DNA of 64,000 nt. Origin: Weissella coleopterorum (GTDB lineage: Bacteria > Bacillota > Bacilli > Lactobacillales > Lactobacillaceae). The position numbers and the translations under genes are program-made. Shown piece by piece: positions 1 to 9,577 of the stretch. The stretch lies in the NCBI RefSeq assembly GCF_011304355.1, contig NZ_CP049888.1, forward strand, positions 62,001 through 126,000, given 5' to 3'. The notes below the pieces were generated by a model that ran no database searches, was not told where the DNA came from, and saw only the letters and a list, made by a program, of their open reading frames with translations. The number at the start of each line of letters is the position of its first letter. The first letter of the stretch is position 1.

Positions 1-62
1 TCAGTATAGTTATTTTCGTCAATCAAATTATGTTTAATTAAAAATTCAGCCTTTTTATCCAT
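1..62 (-). CDS. 5' end of an unidentified gene (partial)
   Basis: An ATG at 60-62 on the minus strand is preceded by a strong ribosome binding site (GGAG, about 7 bases upstream). It opens a frame reading M-D-K-K-A-E-F-L-I-K-H-N that runs off the left window edge. Only 20 residues are visible, so no family can be named. It lies downstream of the coupling ATPase on the same strand, where Tn916-like elements often carry a relaxase or replication gene, but nothing visible confirms this. Confidence 0.55.
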   Translation of the reverse strand, partial: MDKKAEFLIKHNLIDENNYT

Positions 63-93
63 AACATACTCCTGCTCCCCTGATATAAAACCA

Positions 94-122
94 ATTATAC
101 AATATTTCACATTTATTAGTAT
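94..122 (-). promoter_or_regulatory. possible promoter for the left-edge gene
   Basis: A perfect TATAAT (minus strand, 94-99) lies about 32 bases upstream of the left-edge ATG, in the 160-base gap after the coupling ATPase gene. No convincing -35 box is seen at 17 bases. It would let the left-edge gene be expressed separately from the conjugation operon. Confidence 0.35.
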
Positions 123-225
123 ATCAAATGTTCAAAAAATGCAAAAACAAATTAATAACAGCATTTTATATAGCTAAATAATAAGGATATATTATTCACA
201 ATGTAACGGTTTTTCTAATAATAAT

Positions 226-1596
226 TTATCCAGCCTCCCTTAGACTACCCATATGTTCCATAAATTCATGTAAATTAAATCCTTTTTCAACTTCTGGCGC
301 AAAAAATGCACGTACAGCTCCGTCCCCCATTTGAAAGAATCCCCAACCTTTTAAGTCATTTGACAATGGGCGTAACTCTTTATCGCTATCAGGAAACAAC
401 ATCTTTTGAATTTCTGGTGTTGGCTTTCCCATAACCACTCTAAAATTCAACTGATTACGAATAGCCATAGGCAATGAATCAGCAGACGGTCTCTGCATTC
501 CCACAATCAAATAAAATCCAAGTTCACGTCCCATCATAGCTATTTCATTCAAATCTCCTGACGCTAAATCATAAGCCTTACGTTCAGGCGTACCAAAGGC
601 TAACTTATCATTCATTTCTTTCCACGCTCCGAACTCATCAAAGAACATAAAATGTGGTTTAAAATTAAACTCCATGTATGCCCCAATTTTGCCTTCTGCC
701 TTAATCTTTTCCATTTTTTTGGCACGTTCCATCATTGCTTCATAAACAATATGAATTTGTTCATTAATCGCTGTGTTGGTACTAAATACCTTTCCTTTTA
801 ATATGTCCGTATATTGTAGAGCGCCTAAATCAGAACGTTTAGGATCAAATACCACTATAAATTTTGTAATAGCTAATAACTGACCTAATATCGCAAATAG
901 AAAATATGACTTACCTGTTCCAACGTTCCCACTAACCAACATGTTATAGAATTTGTCATACTTCCAATCAATTCCCTTAACAATATTTAATGAACCTTTT
1001 TTAGGTTTTAATGCTGATAACTTCAATCTAAATTTAATTGGATCAAACGCAAACGTACTAATCATTTTATTTTTTAAATATACATTAGTTTGACGATCCG
1101 CCATAAATGCCGTTTCGACCACAGCGTCAAATTCCCCTTTATCAAAACGTTCCATAAACTGTTCGCCATTAATTGGCTCTTCTAAGACCATTTGACCGGT
1201 ATCAAATTTGAACTTAACTCTTACCTTTGGAAAATATGAGACAAACTCTCCGTCATCATCTGACTTAGTTTCAAATAATCCCTTTGTAACCATCAATAAA
1301 GATAACATTTGCCTAAATTCAATTGACTTTAAATAATTTGCCAATCGATCCCTATGGCTTAATGAATAACTGGTATATAACCACTTTAAAAATATGGTTT
1401 CTGCCAATAAGACAATCGCTAAAATAACTAAAAATGAAATTACATATTGAACATTATTTACTTGTACCAAGGATTGCCTTAACTTCCACCAAACAAAGCT
1501 AAATAACATTAGCAACAAAAAAGCACTAACATATAAACAACGTAATAATAACGTCCTAGCTAGTACCTGATCTTTATATTTAATTGTCTTAAACAT
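226..1596 (-). CDS. TcpA-like FtsK/SpoIIIE-type conjugation coupling ATPase
   Basis: This is probably the ATPase that brings relaxosome-bound DNA to the membrane channel, like TcpA of pCW3 and Orf21 of Tn916. The N-terminus has two membrane helices (about residues 15-37 and 51-73). The motor domain has a Walker A motif, GNVGTGKS (223-230), and a Walker B strand ending in DE (about 315-321), followed by a conserved QRPSAD segment. At 456 aa the length suits the family. Its ATG overlaps the stop codon of the VirB4-like gene by one base (TAATG), implying translational coupling. It is the last clear gene of the minus-strand transfer operon. Confidence 0.9.
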   Translation of the reverse strand: MFKTIKYKDQVLARTLLLRCLYVSAFLLLMLFSFVWWKLRQSLVQVNNVQYVISFLVILAIVLLAETIFLKWLYTSYSLSHRDRLANYLKSIEFRQMLSLLMVTKGLFETKSDDDGEFVSYFPKVRVKFKFDTGQMVLEEPINGEQFMERFDKGEFDAVVETAFMADRQTNVYLKNKMISTFAFDPIKFRLKLSALKPKKGSLNIVKGIDWKYDKFYNMLVSGNVGTGKSYFLFAILGQLLAITKFIVVFDPKRSDLGALQYTDILKGKVFSTNTAINEQIHIVYEAMMERAKKMEKIKAEGKIGAYMEFNFKPHFMFFDEFGAWKEMNDKLAFGTPERKAYDLASGDLNEIAMMGRELGFYLIVGMQRPSADSLPMAIRNQLNFRVVMGKPTPEIQKMLFPDSDKELRPLSNDLKGWGFFQMGDGAVRAFFAPEVEKGFNLHEFMEHMGSLREAG

Positions 1597-4094
1597 TATT
1601 CATAAGTCCCTTCTAGAAGCGCACTTGAGTTACTATCAACGGTCTTAAAGGCTTCTAACCACTCGTTAAATAACACATGGACTACAACTTTACCAACACG
1701 TCCGTAAATATCACGATACAAACATTGACCCTTTTTCAAGTCCTGCAACATCTTAATATTGTCATCATTTACTGGTAACCCAAACTGTCTTAAAATGTTT
1801 GGTCTGTCATCTGGATCATCAAACGCAAAAATTTGACCATATTGTCCGGTACTGTCTGCGTTATTCACATCAGCCACACGTTGAGTAGATGAAATCAACA
1901 TATTGTTTTCCGATCGTCCCAAACGTTTAATCGAATCAAGCACCTTTTTCCCGGCTTCTGATGATTCAAAGATCCACGCTTCGTCCAATATCTCTAAACT
2001 AAATCGATCAGTCTTAGATCGACCAAATTTTTCCATATACTTACCAAGCGCCAACATAATGGAAATTGACTGCTTATTTGTCTCTGTATACAATCTAGCG
2101 TCCTGATTTGGTTTAGGTAAATCAAGTCCGGTAACTTCTAAAATTGTCCGTTGATGGTCGAAAGTCAAACCATCACTTGAACCGTCACCAAATGCTAAGC
2201 GCAACATTGAGTTTGGAATGATTGATTGATAATAATCTGCTAAATCACTAGCGTCATCACCCATCTCCCGCAACTTTTCGATAATTGCTAATGTTCCAAT
2301 TTGCTCTCCCATTAATCGACGTTCACACAAGCTCCGGATTGCGTCATTTAAATTAGTTTCAAGTTTTAATGAATATGAAACAGATCGAATTTGAACCAAC
2401 ATTTCTTTAATCAATGTCACAATTTCTGGTATGTCGTCAGCTGTACTGTTCTCATTCAACGTCAATAAAGGATCAAGCACCCCATTATTTTCCGAATTAC
2501 GACTGTCTAATGTTATAAAGTGAAATGACTTAATCAATTTTTGGAAATATTCATTAGGAACATTTTGTAATGCTCGATTAAACCAACGTCTGATTTCTTG
2601 TTTTGGATCAAATGAAACCATATCAATATCAAACATAGCTAAATGAAACATCAAATCTTTGGTCGCAAATGACTTACCATTTCCAGTATTCCCAGTTATA
2701 ACGATATGGGGACTATCTGTTTTCGCCCCCTTAATCCCTTTATTAGAGATAATTGGATTCATCAATAGTAAAACTCTGGAAGCAGCGGCCGCCATTTCAA
2801 CAGAATCATATTGTTTTAAGTCAAGCACTCGACCAACATAAAATCCTGTACGTGTTCCGATCTGACTTGTAATCCCAAACATCAATTCAACAAAAGCTGG
2901 TACTTTGGTAAATTGTTGCCATTGCTTAAATACACCAAGTTTCGTTCCCGGTAAAATTTGATACAACAACATTACTTGTTCAAAGTTAGGCTGGTAAACC
3001 GAAATACCCCGATCATACGAATTAATCCGAGTCTTTAATAAACGGATTTTTTGCCTTAATGCTTCTAAGTCATAATCTCGTACAACTAAAATCATAGTCC
3101 AAGCCATAAATGCGTCTTTACTATCCAGCACATCAACCAAATCTGACGACAAACTAAAATTATCCTGACTTTTACTTGAGCTATCATCGTTAGTCATTTC
3201 AGCGTCTACCAGCTCATCTTTATATTTCCCTTTGGATTGCTTAGCACTGGTATTAATCCCAAACACACCATCACGTTTTGGATAATTAATTTTAAAATGT
3301 ACTTCAACCGGAAACTTGAAAGATTGAATTTCTGGGATTAATTCCAATAACTCTAAATTATCTGGTAGATTAATTACCAAATTTGCCACATAATCAACTT
3401 CTTCCCCATTGTCACGTTGAATAATCCCATGTTGTCCCGGATCAAAAATTGTATCTCTCATATCTTCCAAAGTCTTACTATGTTCATTATGATATGAATA
3501 ACCTAATAATTTAGCTAAACTTTCGGCTTTTAGTTTTGTTGCATTTAATGGTCGTAATATTCCTAATACGTCCGTATTCATTACTTCATATCTTTTGAAA
3601 AAGTCATCATCAAATTTAACCTGAAACTTCATCATATCTGCAACACGCTTCACTAACAGATCACTAGCATTGGCAAATTGTTCCTTAATTCCATCTCCAA
3701 TAGCAGTCGCTCGTAATTTAACCCCAATATAAAATTCATCAATCACTGCTGGTTTAAACTCTGCTTGAAGCATATTTACTTCTTCTTGCCCCAAATAATA
3801 CTCTGCAACATCTGATAAATCTTTCGCCCAATCTTCATGCGTTCCTTGAATCCGTCCTGCCAAATCCATATCAGCTGGCAATAATTTTAAATCAACATCT
3901 TCATATTTTTGTAGACGTTCCAAAACATCAGTCAACGTACTTTTATATGCCCGCTTCTCTTCAATGTTTGCCACATTAATTTGAAAAGGCTTAATTTTAA
4001 AGTACGCCCACACTTCCCCAGTTCTGGTTAATACTAAATTTTCGTTGTATTCAATAACCGGGTTTTCATATTTAATACTTGCTCTATTCGCCAC
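1596..4094 (-). CDS. VirB4/TcpF-like conjugation ATPase
   Basis: Predicted type IV secretion ATPase that powers channel assembly or DNA transfer at the inner face of the membrane. The 832-aa protein has the VirB4-like layout: an N-terminal domain without an obvious membrane helix, a Walker A motif GNTGNGKS (468-475) and a Walker B strand ending in LDEAW (about 699-706). A conserved segment with S-S-T-Q-R follows. It corresponds to Orf16 of Tn916 and TcpF of pCW3. The gene starts 15 bases after the thioredoxin-like gene and overlaps the coupling ATPase gene by one base. Confidence 0.9.
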   Translation of the reverse strand: MANRASIKYENPVIEYNENLVLTRTGEVWAYFKIKPFQINVANIEEKRAYKSTLTDVLERLQKYEDVDLKLLPADMDLAGRIQGTHEDWAKDLSDVAEYYLGQEEVNMLQAEFKPAVIDEFYIGVKLRATAIGDGIKEQFANASDLLVKRVADMMKFQVKFDDDFFKRYEVMNTDVLGILRPLNATKLKAESLAKLLGYSYHNEHSKTLEDMRDTIFDPGQHGIIQRDNGEEVDYVANLVINLPDNLELLELIPEIQSFKFPVEVHFKINYPKRDGVFGINTSAKQSKGKYKDELVDAEMTNDDSSSKSQDNFSLSSDLVDVLDSKDAFMAWTMILVVRDYDLEALRQKIRLLKTRINSYDRGISVYQPNFEQVMLLYQILPGTKLGVFKQWQQFTKVPAFVELMFGITSQIGTRTGFYVGRVLDLKQYDSVEMAAAASRVLLLMNPIISNKGIKGAKTDSPHIVITGNTGNGKSFATKDLMFHLAMFDIDMVSFDPKQEIRRWFNRALQNVPNEYFQKLIKSFHFITLDSRNSENNGVLDPLLTLNENSTADDIPEIVTLIKEMLVQIRSVSYSLKLETNLNDAIRSLCERRLMGEQIGTLAIIEKLREMGDDASDLADYYQSIIPNSMLRLAFGDGSSDGLTFDHQRTILEVTGLDLPKPNQDARLYTETNKQSISIMLALGKYMEKFGRSKTDRFSLEILDEAWIFESSEAGKKVLDSIKRLGRSENNMLISSTQRVADVNNADSTGQYGQIFAFDDPDDRPNILRQFGLPVNDDNIKMLQDLKKGQCLYRDIYGRVGKVVVHVLFNEWLEAFKTVDSNSSALLEGTYE

Positions 4095-4109
4095 ATCTCT
4101 CCCCTTTCA

Positions 4110-4556
4110 CTAATTATCAATAAAATCTTTAATCTCTTGCTTATCAGTTATTGAAATCCGTCTATTATTATCAAAATCAATAATAGTTGGTGTAGACGTA
4201 ATCACATCATCATCTACATAATGTTTATTATCAGCAACTTTTAAATTAATTGTCTGTACATCTGTTTTGTGTAAAATATTATCCCAAAATACAACTGGAT
4301 AGACACGCTCACACGCTTCACAATCAGAGTTATAAAAAAGCACCTTACTTGAACTAACCGGGACAGCCTGATTATTCATAAAGTGCATAGAGAAATATGG
4401 AGTAAAGAAATATCCAGCAATCAACAATACAATCAACACAGCTACTCCATTTAGTGCTACTGTCAAATTATTAAATCGAGAAAAAATCCCACTTCCTGAT
4501 TTACTAGATTTACTCGATCCCTTACGATCCTTTTTCAATAAACTAACTCTTCGCAT
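4110..4556 (-). CDS. membrane-tethered thioredoxin-like protein of the transfer operon
   Basis: The 148-aa protein has a basic, Ser/Lys-rich N-terminus, one membrane helix (about 32-52) and an outward-facing domain with a CEAC active-site-like motif (C79, C82). A TPT segment near P123 could be the cis-proline loop of a thioredoxin fold. That arrangement suggests a thiol-disulfide protein acting outside the membrane. Plausible clients in the same operon are the CHAP hydrolase and the thioester adhesin, which both need a free cysteine. It overlaps the upstream gene by 14 bases. The fold is inferred from motifs; a bacteriocin-transport-accessory-type thioredoxin is the main alternative. Confidence 0.65.
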   Translation of the reverse strand: MRRVSLLKKDRKGSSKSSKSGSGIFSRFNNLTVALNGVAVLIVLLIAGYFFTPYFSMHFMNNQAVPVSSSKVLFYNSDCEACERVYPVVFWDNILHKTDVQTINLKVADNKHYVDDDVITSTPTIIDFDNNRRISITDKQEIKDFIDN

Positions 4557-4791
4557 TATTTACCACCTTAAAAATATTCACACCCTGATACATAAACTGT
4601 AAGAATGCCATCTGTTTCACTGATGACTTACCGTTTGAACTATCTAAAAACCATTCCTTTAAAATTGGGCTAGTATCGCCATAAAGTACGGAATCTAGTA
4701 GCCCATAGGGTGTCATCATCGTTGCCATAAAGCTAATTTTTAATAGGCTATTCATCTCATCATTTGTTAATACTAAATAATCATTCATCAT
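4543..4791 (-). CDS. small unknown protein in the transfer operon
   Basis: An 82-aa protein I do not recognise. It has no signal peptide and no clear membrane helix; the middle is mildly hydrophobic, with several Met and Phe residues. Its end overlaps the thioredoxin-like gene by 14 bases, and its start lies eight bases after the preceding stop, so it is clearly part of the operon. The position between a membrane-anchored protein and the thioredoxin-like protein suggests a mating-channel accessory role, but the sequence itself gives no function. Confidence 0.6.
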   Translation of the reverse strand: MMNDYLVLTNDEMNSLLKISFMATMMTPYGLLDSVLYGDTSPILKEWFLDSSNGKSSVKQMAFLQFMYQGVNIFKVVNNAKS

Positions 4792-4799
4792 ACTAACCT

Positions 4800-5375
4800 T
4801 TAAGCTGTTTGATTAATTCTCAAATCAACTACCTTTCCCAAATTTTTATCATATTTTGCCGTCATCAAGACGTTAGATTTATTTAAACCCATGTCTTGAT
4901 CGCCCGCCTTAATAGTTGCTACACTCAATAATTCAATTGAGCCATCTTGATTATTAATAACGTAAATATCACTAGCACTGTACTTGCTTTCTAATCCCAA
5001 ATTATCAATTCTTGAATCACCGGCACTATCTCGACCATCACTAAACAACGTTGAATTTTGTTCATCAGATAAACTTAACGATTCGCTCATTTTAGCTTGT
5101 CGTTTATCATATGTTGCTTGACTATCATAAGTGAAATAATCATCTGTGATATTTTCTAACGTTATTTTAGCGTCTTTAATCGAGCTATCTTCAACTAGTT
5201 TCATGTCTTTTTTACATTCAACTTTCGAAATCGGATTACTCACTGTACGTTTTGACCGATATTTCTTAACCTGTGCTTTTTCAATATTATTCAGATGAAA
5301 CGTATAAATATAGACTCCCCCTAAAATAACCGCAAGCACTCCAAATACACCTACAATCCATTTAATTGATTTCAT
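4800..5375 (-). CDS. membrane-anchored unknown protein of the transfer operon
   Basis: The 191-aa protein has one N-terminal hydrophobic helix (about residues 5-27) followed by a basic stretch and an external domain of roughly 150 residues. The start is supported by an AAGGGGA ribosome binding site. It overlaps the upstream gene by 14 bases. No family is recognised. Its architecture (short cytoplasmic tip, one helix, soluble outer domain) is like that of TcpC and the neighbouring 178-aa protein, so it may be another bitopic component of the envelope channel. Confidence 0.6.
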   Translation of the reverse strand: MKSIKWIVGVFGVLAVILGGVYIYTFHLNNIEKAQVKKYRSKRTVSNPISKVECKKDMKLVEDSSIKDAKITLENITDDYFTYDSQATYDKRQAKMSESLSLSDEQNSTLFSDGRDSAGDSRIDNLGLESKYSASDIYVINNQDGSIELLSVATIKAGDQDMGLNKSNVLMTAKYDKNLGKVVDLRINQTA

Positions 5376-5895
5376 TGTATGTCCCCTTTAAAGTTGCCCG
5401 GTTAAATTCCGTAATTTGATTATCTTCATACGTTACTTGATAGGCATTACTTTGTAGATCATTTTTAGCAATGATTAAAAACACAAATGGATCGCCTTTT
5501 AACCCGGCTAAATCGTCCTTAACACCAATCGAAACAACCTTTTGTGTTTGGGCTTTTCCAGTAACAACCGTTGGCGTCATATCTGTTTTTAACTGATTGA
5601 TTAAACTACGTGATACCTTACTTTTTAATGAATTACTAAAATTACGTGGATCACTATTTAAGATGATTCCCATAGTTTCATTCACTCTACTTTTAGCAAC
5701 ATCAACCGTTTCACTACTTTCTTTAACACTTGAATTTTCTACCGTTTCATTGGAATTATTAATCGTTTTGGAAACATTATGCCGTTGTAACTTACTTGCT
5801 TCTAACTTATTTTGATTTATGGAATTAAAATTTAAAATTATTCCTAACAACAAAATCACATTAATTGCCAATAAAATTTTTAGTCCATTTTTCAT
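5362..5895 (-). CDS. membrane-anchored unknown protein of the transfer operon
   Basis: The start is placed at the ATG at 5893-5895, one base after the stop codon of the wall hydrolase gene and directly behind an AGGAAG ribosome binding site, giving 178 aa. A longer reading from 5913 would overlap the hydrolase and lacks its own site. The protein has one N-terminal hydrophobic helix, a Ser/Thr/Asn/Glu-rich linker and a C-terminal domain of about 100 residues. No family is recognised. Together with the next gene it forms a pair of bitopic proteins between the hydrolase and the ATPases. Confidence 0.6.
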   Translation of the reverse strand: MKNGLKILLAINVILLLGIILNFNSINQNKLEASKLQRHNVSKTINNSNETVENSSVKESSETVDVAKSRVNETMGIILNSDPRNFSNSLKSKVSRSLINQLKTDMTPTVVTGKAQTQKVVSIGVKDDLAGLKGDPFVFLIIAKNDLQSNAYQVTYEDNQITEFNRATLKGTYNEIN

Positions 5896-5896
5896 A

Positions 5897-7051
5897 CTAC
5901 TTCCTACCTTCAATAAAAGTCATTCCAGCACCTACTGACAATTCACGAAAACTAATCGTCCCAGAACCACCATTAACAACGTTACATTCACTAACTAAGA
6001 AATGTGACCCATCATCACTCATAGCTTCAACTACTGCTACGTGACCATAGGTAGGATCAGCTCCACCTGCTCCCTGCGTAAAACTAATTACCCAGCCGAC
6101 ATGCGGTTGACTGTCTGTGTTATAACCTTTTGCCTTGGCATTTGCGCCCCAATCAGCCCCATTTCCTAAATAATTTTCTACTGGTGTTCCTAATTCCTGC
6201 ATACGATTAAACGCATACCAAGTACATTGATTAGCCGGGTATGTGTTTGTAGGTGACGTAGCTGTGAAATTAGTATCAGAAATCTTATCTTTATACTGTT
6301 CGGGAATTGACGTTACAGGTGCACCAGATGAGCCCATACCCTGTGAAACATTAGTTGAACAACCAGCTTCTTGTGCGTTTTGGTTATCCTGATTGTTGTT
6401 ATCTTTGACATTATCAGATGAAACGCTTAGTGCCGGTGAATCGTTATTACCATTTGAAAGATCAAGATACCACTGCTTAGCAAAATTTGTTCGCTTTTCA
6501 GTAGTACCGACGCCACCACGCTCCCACTTAGCACGTAAATATTCTGTTGCTTCAGCAACATCATCCATTGCCAATCCCTGTTTTAAAATTTCAGAATTAG
6601 CACCGTCATGATGTATTGCAAAATCTAATTGTAAAGTTGGATCTTCCCATGACTTACCTTGCGACTTAGCATAATTAATTAAATCAACACGTCTTGATCC
6701 GTCCCATTGATTAAAACCAATCGCATAGCCACTAAGTCCCGGATTCATTGCCTTAGCTTCATCATAAACAGCCCCACTCTGAACTGCTTTTGAATTTAAA
6801 CCACTCTCAACTTCTGCATTACCCAAATAAGCAGATATTCCGGCTGGTGTTATATTAGGTATCTCTTTTAAACTATTGGCAATTGATTGAGCTGTCTGCT
6901 TTTTGTCTGCTGAACTTAAAACTGTTCCAACACTATTTCCAGATTCACACTGATTGTTACTAGTCCCACCAACTACCGCCATTATTACTACTAATAATAA
7001 AAATAGTGGAGCAATTATTAATGTAAGCCGTCTAGTTATAAATTTTTTCAT
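5897..7051 (-). CDS. two-domain peptidoglycan hydrolase of the conjugation apparatus (TcpG/Orf14-like)
   Basis: Predicted to cut peptidoglycan locally so the transfer channel can cross the wall. The 384-aa protein has an N-terminal membrane helix (about 7-27), then a phage-tail-lysozyme-like domain (about 55-200) with candidate catalytic glutamates E80 and E82. A Ser/Asn/Gln-rich linker leads to a C-terminal CHAP domain (about 265-384), in which C276 (NQCTWYAF) and H337 (YGHVAVVE) are the expected catalytic Cys and His. This is the organisation of Tn916 Orf14 and pCW3 TcpG. It starts two bases after the VirB6-like gene. Confidence 0.88.
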   Translation of the reverse strand: MKKFITRRLTLIIAPLFLLLVVIMAVVGGTSNNQCESGNSVGTVLSSADKKQTAQSIANSLKEIPNITPAGISAYLGNAEVESGLNSKAVQSGAVYDEAKAMNPGLSGYAIGFNQWDGSRRVDLINYAKSQGKSWEDPTLQLDFAIHHDGANSEILKQGLAMDDVAEATEYLRAKWERGGVGTTEKRTNFAKQWYLDLSNGNNDSPALSVSSDNVKDNNNQDNQNAQEAGCSTNVSQGMGSSGAPVTSIPEQYKDKISDTNFTATSPTNTYPANQCTWYAFNRMQELGTPVENYLGNGADWGANAKAKGYNTDSQPHVGWVISFTQGAGGADPTYGHVAVVEAMSDDGSHFLVSECNVVNGGSGTISFRELSVGAGMTFIEGRK

Positions 7052-7053
7052 AA

Positions 7054-8919
7054 TTAACGCCTTTCATTATCCATTACCTTATTCAAGGAATCAGAACGGA
7101 CTTGTTGACGTTTCTTACTTAATTCCACCAGATCATTTACATTCATATCAGCATTATGGCGACCATACTTATTCTGAACACCCTTGTTATTCACATTAGG
7201 TCTAGTTTGGTTATTTTGTCCTAAATTCTGGTTACGTGCATTTCTTGAACGGTTGAAAGCCTGACTTTCACCAGTACCAGCCATTTCTTTTTTAACACGT
7301 TCTCGACGTTGTGTTTGTTCCTGTTCCTGACGAACACTTTTACGCATTTCTTCATCTTTGCGGACTTCTTCCGGATCAACGCCTGCCTTACGATAACGGT
7401 TATCTTTACGCTTTTGTTGAACCTTTTGCGTAGTTTCTTTCCCTTTGTTATATAATTCTTTACCCTTATTAACTCCGTTCTTACCTTTTTGAACGCTTTT
7501 TTCAGCAGAGTCTTTAACTTTTTTAAATCCTTTCTGAACACCAAATTTATCTGCCATACTACTTGCCATTCTTGACCCAGTAATTGCCGATAAAATATCA
7601 CCCTTACGTTTCCAGAACAACCACATCAATAGAATATAAATTAATCCGTTTGAAGCGACTTTCCCGGTATTAGTTGGTGGAATCAATCCATCAACAAACG
7701 CCTGAATCATATTCAAAATTACAATTAAGAAAATCAATAATACTTTTCCTATCAGCATTAAGATTGATCCACCAATAACCTTAGTCGCACTACTTGCAAA
7801 TTTCGGTATCATTGACGCTATAAACGCAACCGGTGCTAACATATAAAGCAATATCGCTGCTAATTGTAGGGCTAAATTCATTAACCCAATCACTAATAAC
7901 GGTATCCCATAAGCAATTGACGTAAAGATAGATACTAATGCCACCATTGATTGATACCATGCTTTTTTACCATCTTTTGACATAATAGGATTGTCACCCG
8001 GTATATCATCTTTACCAATCATAAAGTCGTATGGGTCACCCATTTTCTTAGTATCCAATCCATCATCAGAAATAGTATTAAAGTTTTCTAAGTAGAATGG
8101 ACGCTCAACAGCCTGTTCAAAAAACTGGAAACGAATTTGTTGTTGAAAATTATTTACTGATGAAGCTTTTTCATCATTTTTAGTTGCGTCAAATGCCATA
8201 ACTTCCATTTGAGTAGTTATATCGTTTACCTTTGATAGAACTTCACCACCAGCATTGATCCAAGCGCCACCGATAATAACCAAAATAAAAATGGTAGCCA
8301 ATGAACGAATACCACCACCACTTTTTAATGAACTAACAAACGCCATTACAATACCCACGGCAAATGCGGTATATAGCAACGACATAAACGCTTTATTATT
8401 CCAGATATTAATTGTAAAGCCACTCGATTCCTTCATAACTCCATCAACTGAAGTCTGAATTGAAGTCATATCAAACAATCTACCAATCATTACATCAAAC
8501 ATTGAATAGACAATATCTCTATTAAACGCTGAAAACATATCAGCTAATGATCGAGCAATTTTACTTGAAATATCCGTCATTCCCGGCTGTGTGTAATATG
8601 GCTTAAAATTACCGATTAAATCATTACTCTGTATTTTATCAATAGAATGATTTTTCAAAAACGCCTGCATATCTTCTTTTGAAATGCCACTATCTGACTT
8701 TTGTAAATCTTTATTCAACGTCTTCTTAGTATCGGTATCAGTATCTTTAACTGACTTTTTATTCAAATCGGTACTTTTACCTAAATCCTTTGGCTTCAAT
8801 TGAACGTTATTATTAGTATTCAAACGATCATCAGCGTGAATATTACCAGTTGAAATAGAAACAAAAAAAGCCGTCGTTAATATAACAACTGCCAATCCTA
8901 TATATTTTAATTTACTCAT
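7054..8919 (-). CDS. VirB6/TcpH-like polytopic channel protein
   Basis: Predicted membrane scaffold of the mating channel, corresponding to TcpH of pCW3 and Orf15 of Tn916. The ATG at 8917-8919 is preferred because an AGAAAGGG ribosome binding site lies just upstream; ATG codons are tandem here. The protein begins with a signal-like hydrophobic helix, then a Lys/Asp-rich linker and several membrane helices across the middle. It ends with a long, highly charged Lys/Arg/Gln-rich cytoplasmic tail of about 170 residues. A terminator hairpin lies immediately upstream of its ribosome binding site. Confidence 0.85.
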   Translation of the reverse strand: MSKLKYIGLAVVILTTAFFVSISTGNIHADDRLNTNNNVQLKPKDLGKSTDLNKKSVKDTDTDTKKTLNKDLQKSDSGISKEDMQAFLKNHSIDKIQSNDLIGNFKPYYTQPGMTDISSKIARSLADMFSAFNRDIVYSMFDVMIGRLFDMTSIQTSVDGVMKESSGFTINIWNNKAFMSLLYTAFAVGIVMAFVSSLKSGGGIRSLATIFILVIIGGAWINAGGEVLSKVNDITTQMEVMAFDATKNDEKASSVNNFQQQIRFQFFEQAVERPFYLENFNTISDDGLDTKKMGDPYDFMIGKDDIPGDNPIMSKDGKKAWYQSMVALVSIFTSIAYGIPLLVIGLMNLALQLAAILLYMLAPVAFIASMIPKFASSATKVIGGSILMLIGKVLLIFLIVILNMIQAFVDGLIPPTNTGKVASNGLIYILLMWLFWKRKGDILSAITGSRMASSMADKFGVQKGFKKVKDSAEKSVQKGKNGVNKGKELYNKGKETTQKVQQKRKDNRYRKAGVDPEEVRKDEEMRKSVRQEQEQTQRRERVKKEMAGTGESQAFNRSRNARNQNLGQNNQTRPNVNNKGVQNKYGRHNADMNVNDLVELSKKRQQVRSDSLNKVMDNERR

Positions 8920-8934
8920 CATATCCCTTTCTAT

Positions 8935-8969
8935 AAAATAAAAACACCTACAAATCAATCTGTAAGTGT
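8935..8969 (-). terminator. intrinsic terminator inside the transfer operon, before the VirB6-like gene
   Basis: On the minus strand, arms ACACTTACA and TGTAGGTGT (8944-8952 with 8961-8969) close a short loop and are followed by TTTTTATTTT. It lies between the stop codon at 8980 and the ribosome binding site of the VirB6-like gene, although both genes belong to one string. Confidence 0.75.
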
Positions 8970-8979
8970 CGATATTTAA

Positions 8980-9504
8980 CTATTCATTTGTCTTTAATAA
9001 GTTATTTTTAAAACTCCAAACAACTGGCATTCCTTCAACCGCTCGTGGATACTCCGTTACACCAGACGGATCTTCTTTCTTTGTGTCAAAACTATAAGTA
9101 ACTAAGGACATATCATCTTTATCATTCACATTATGAACAATAATTCTATTATTAGTTGAATCATAATAAAATGTTATTTCAACCATATCTGGCATATTCA
9201 AATCTAATTTATGTTGAGAAGTTTCTAATTGATCACCAAAATTATCTAAGGCTTCTTGCAACTGCTTATCACTAATTACGCCCTTGTTAGAACGCTTAAT
9301 CGTATAGTCACGACCTTCTTTATATTGAGAGCTGGTTTCACTTGAACTTGATGAAACTGATGAGCTACTTTCAAAACTATCCGTTGTGTCATTATTTGAG
9401 CTCATTGATACGGCATATAATCCAATAATAATTGCAATTCCTAAAATAATTCCAGTCACTACACCAGATTTAACCTTGGCACTCATTTTATTCCACTTTT
9501 CCAT
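8980..9504 (-). CDS. membrane-anchored unknown protein of the transfer operon
   Basis: The start is set at the ATG at 9502-9504 (M-E-K-W-N-K), giving 174 aa; the alternative TTG seven codons upstream has no better ribosome binding site. A hydrophobic helix near the N-terminus (about residues 12-37) is followed by a Ser-rich linker of around 20 residues and an external domain of about 110 residues. The linker and single helix suggest a domain held away from the membrane. No family is recognised. It sits between two intrinsic terminators. Confidence 0.6.
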   Translation of the reverse strand: MEKWNKMSAKVKSGVVTGIILGIAIIIGLYAVSMSSNNDTTDSFESSSSVSSSSSETSSQYKEGRDYTIKRSNKGVISDKQLQEALDNFGDQLETSQHKLDLNMPDMVEITFYYDSTNNRIIVHNVNDKDDMSLVTYSFDTKKEDPSGVTEYPRAVEGMPVVWSFKNNLLKTNE

Positions 9505-9577
9505 ATCCAAATTACCCACTCTCAATATTTTAATCTAAAAATATTATAGCATTATTATTAATTAAGTTTATAGTTCA

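Noticed and set aside
7221..7601. A Lys/Arg-rich 126-codon minus-strand frame
   Set aside because: It is fully contained in the charged tail region of the VirB6-like gene in another frame and arises from repeated Lys codons.
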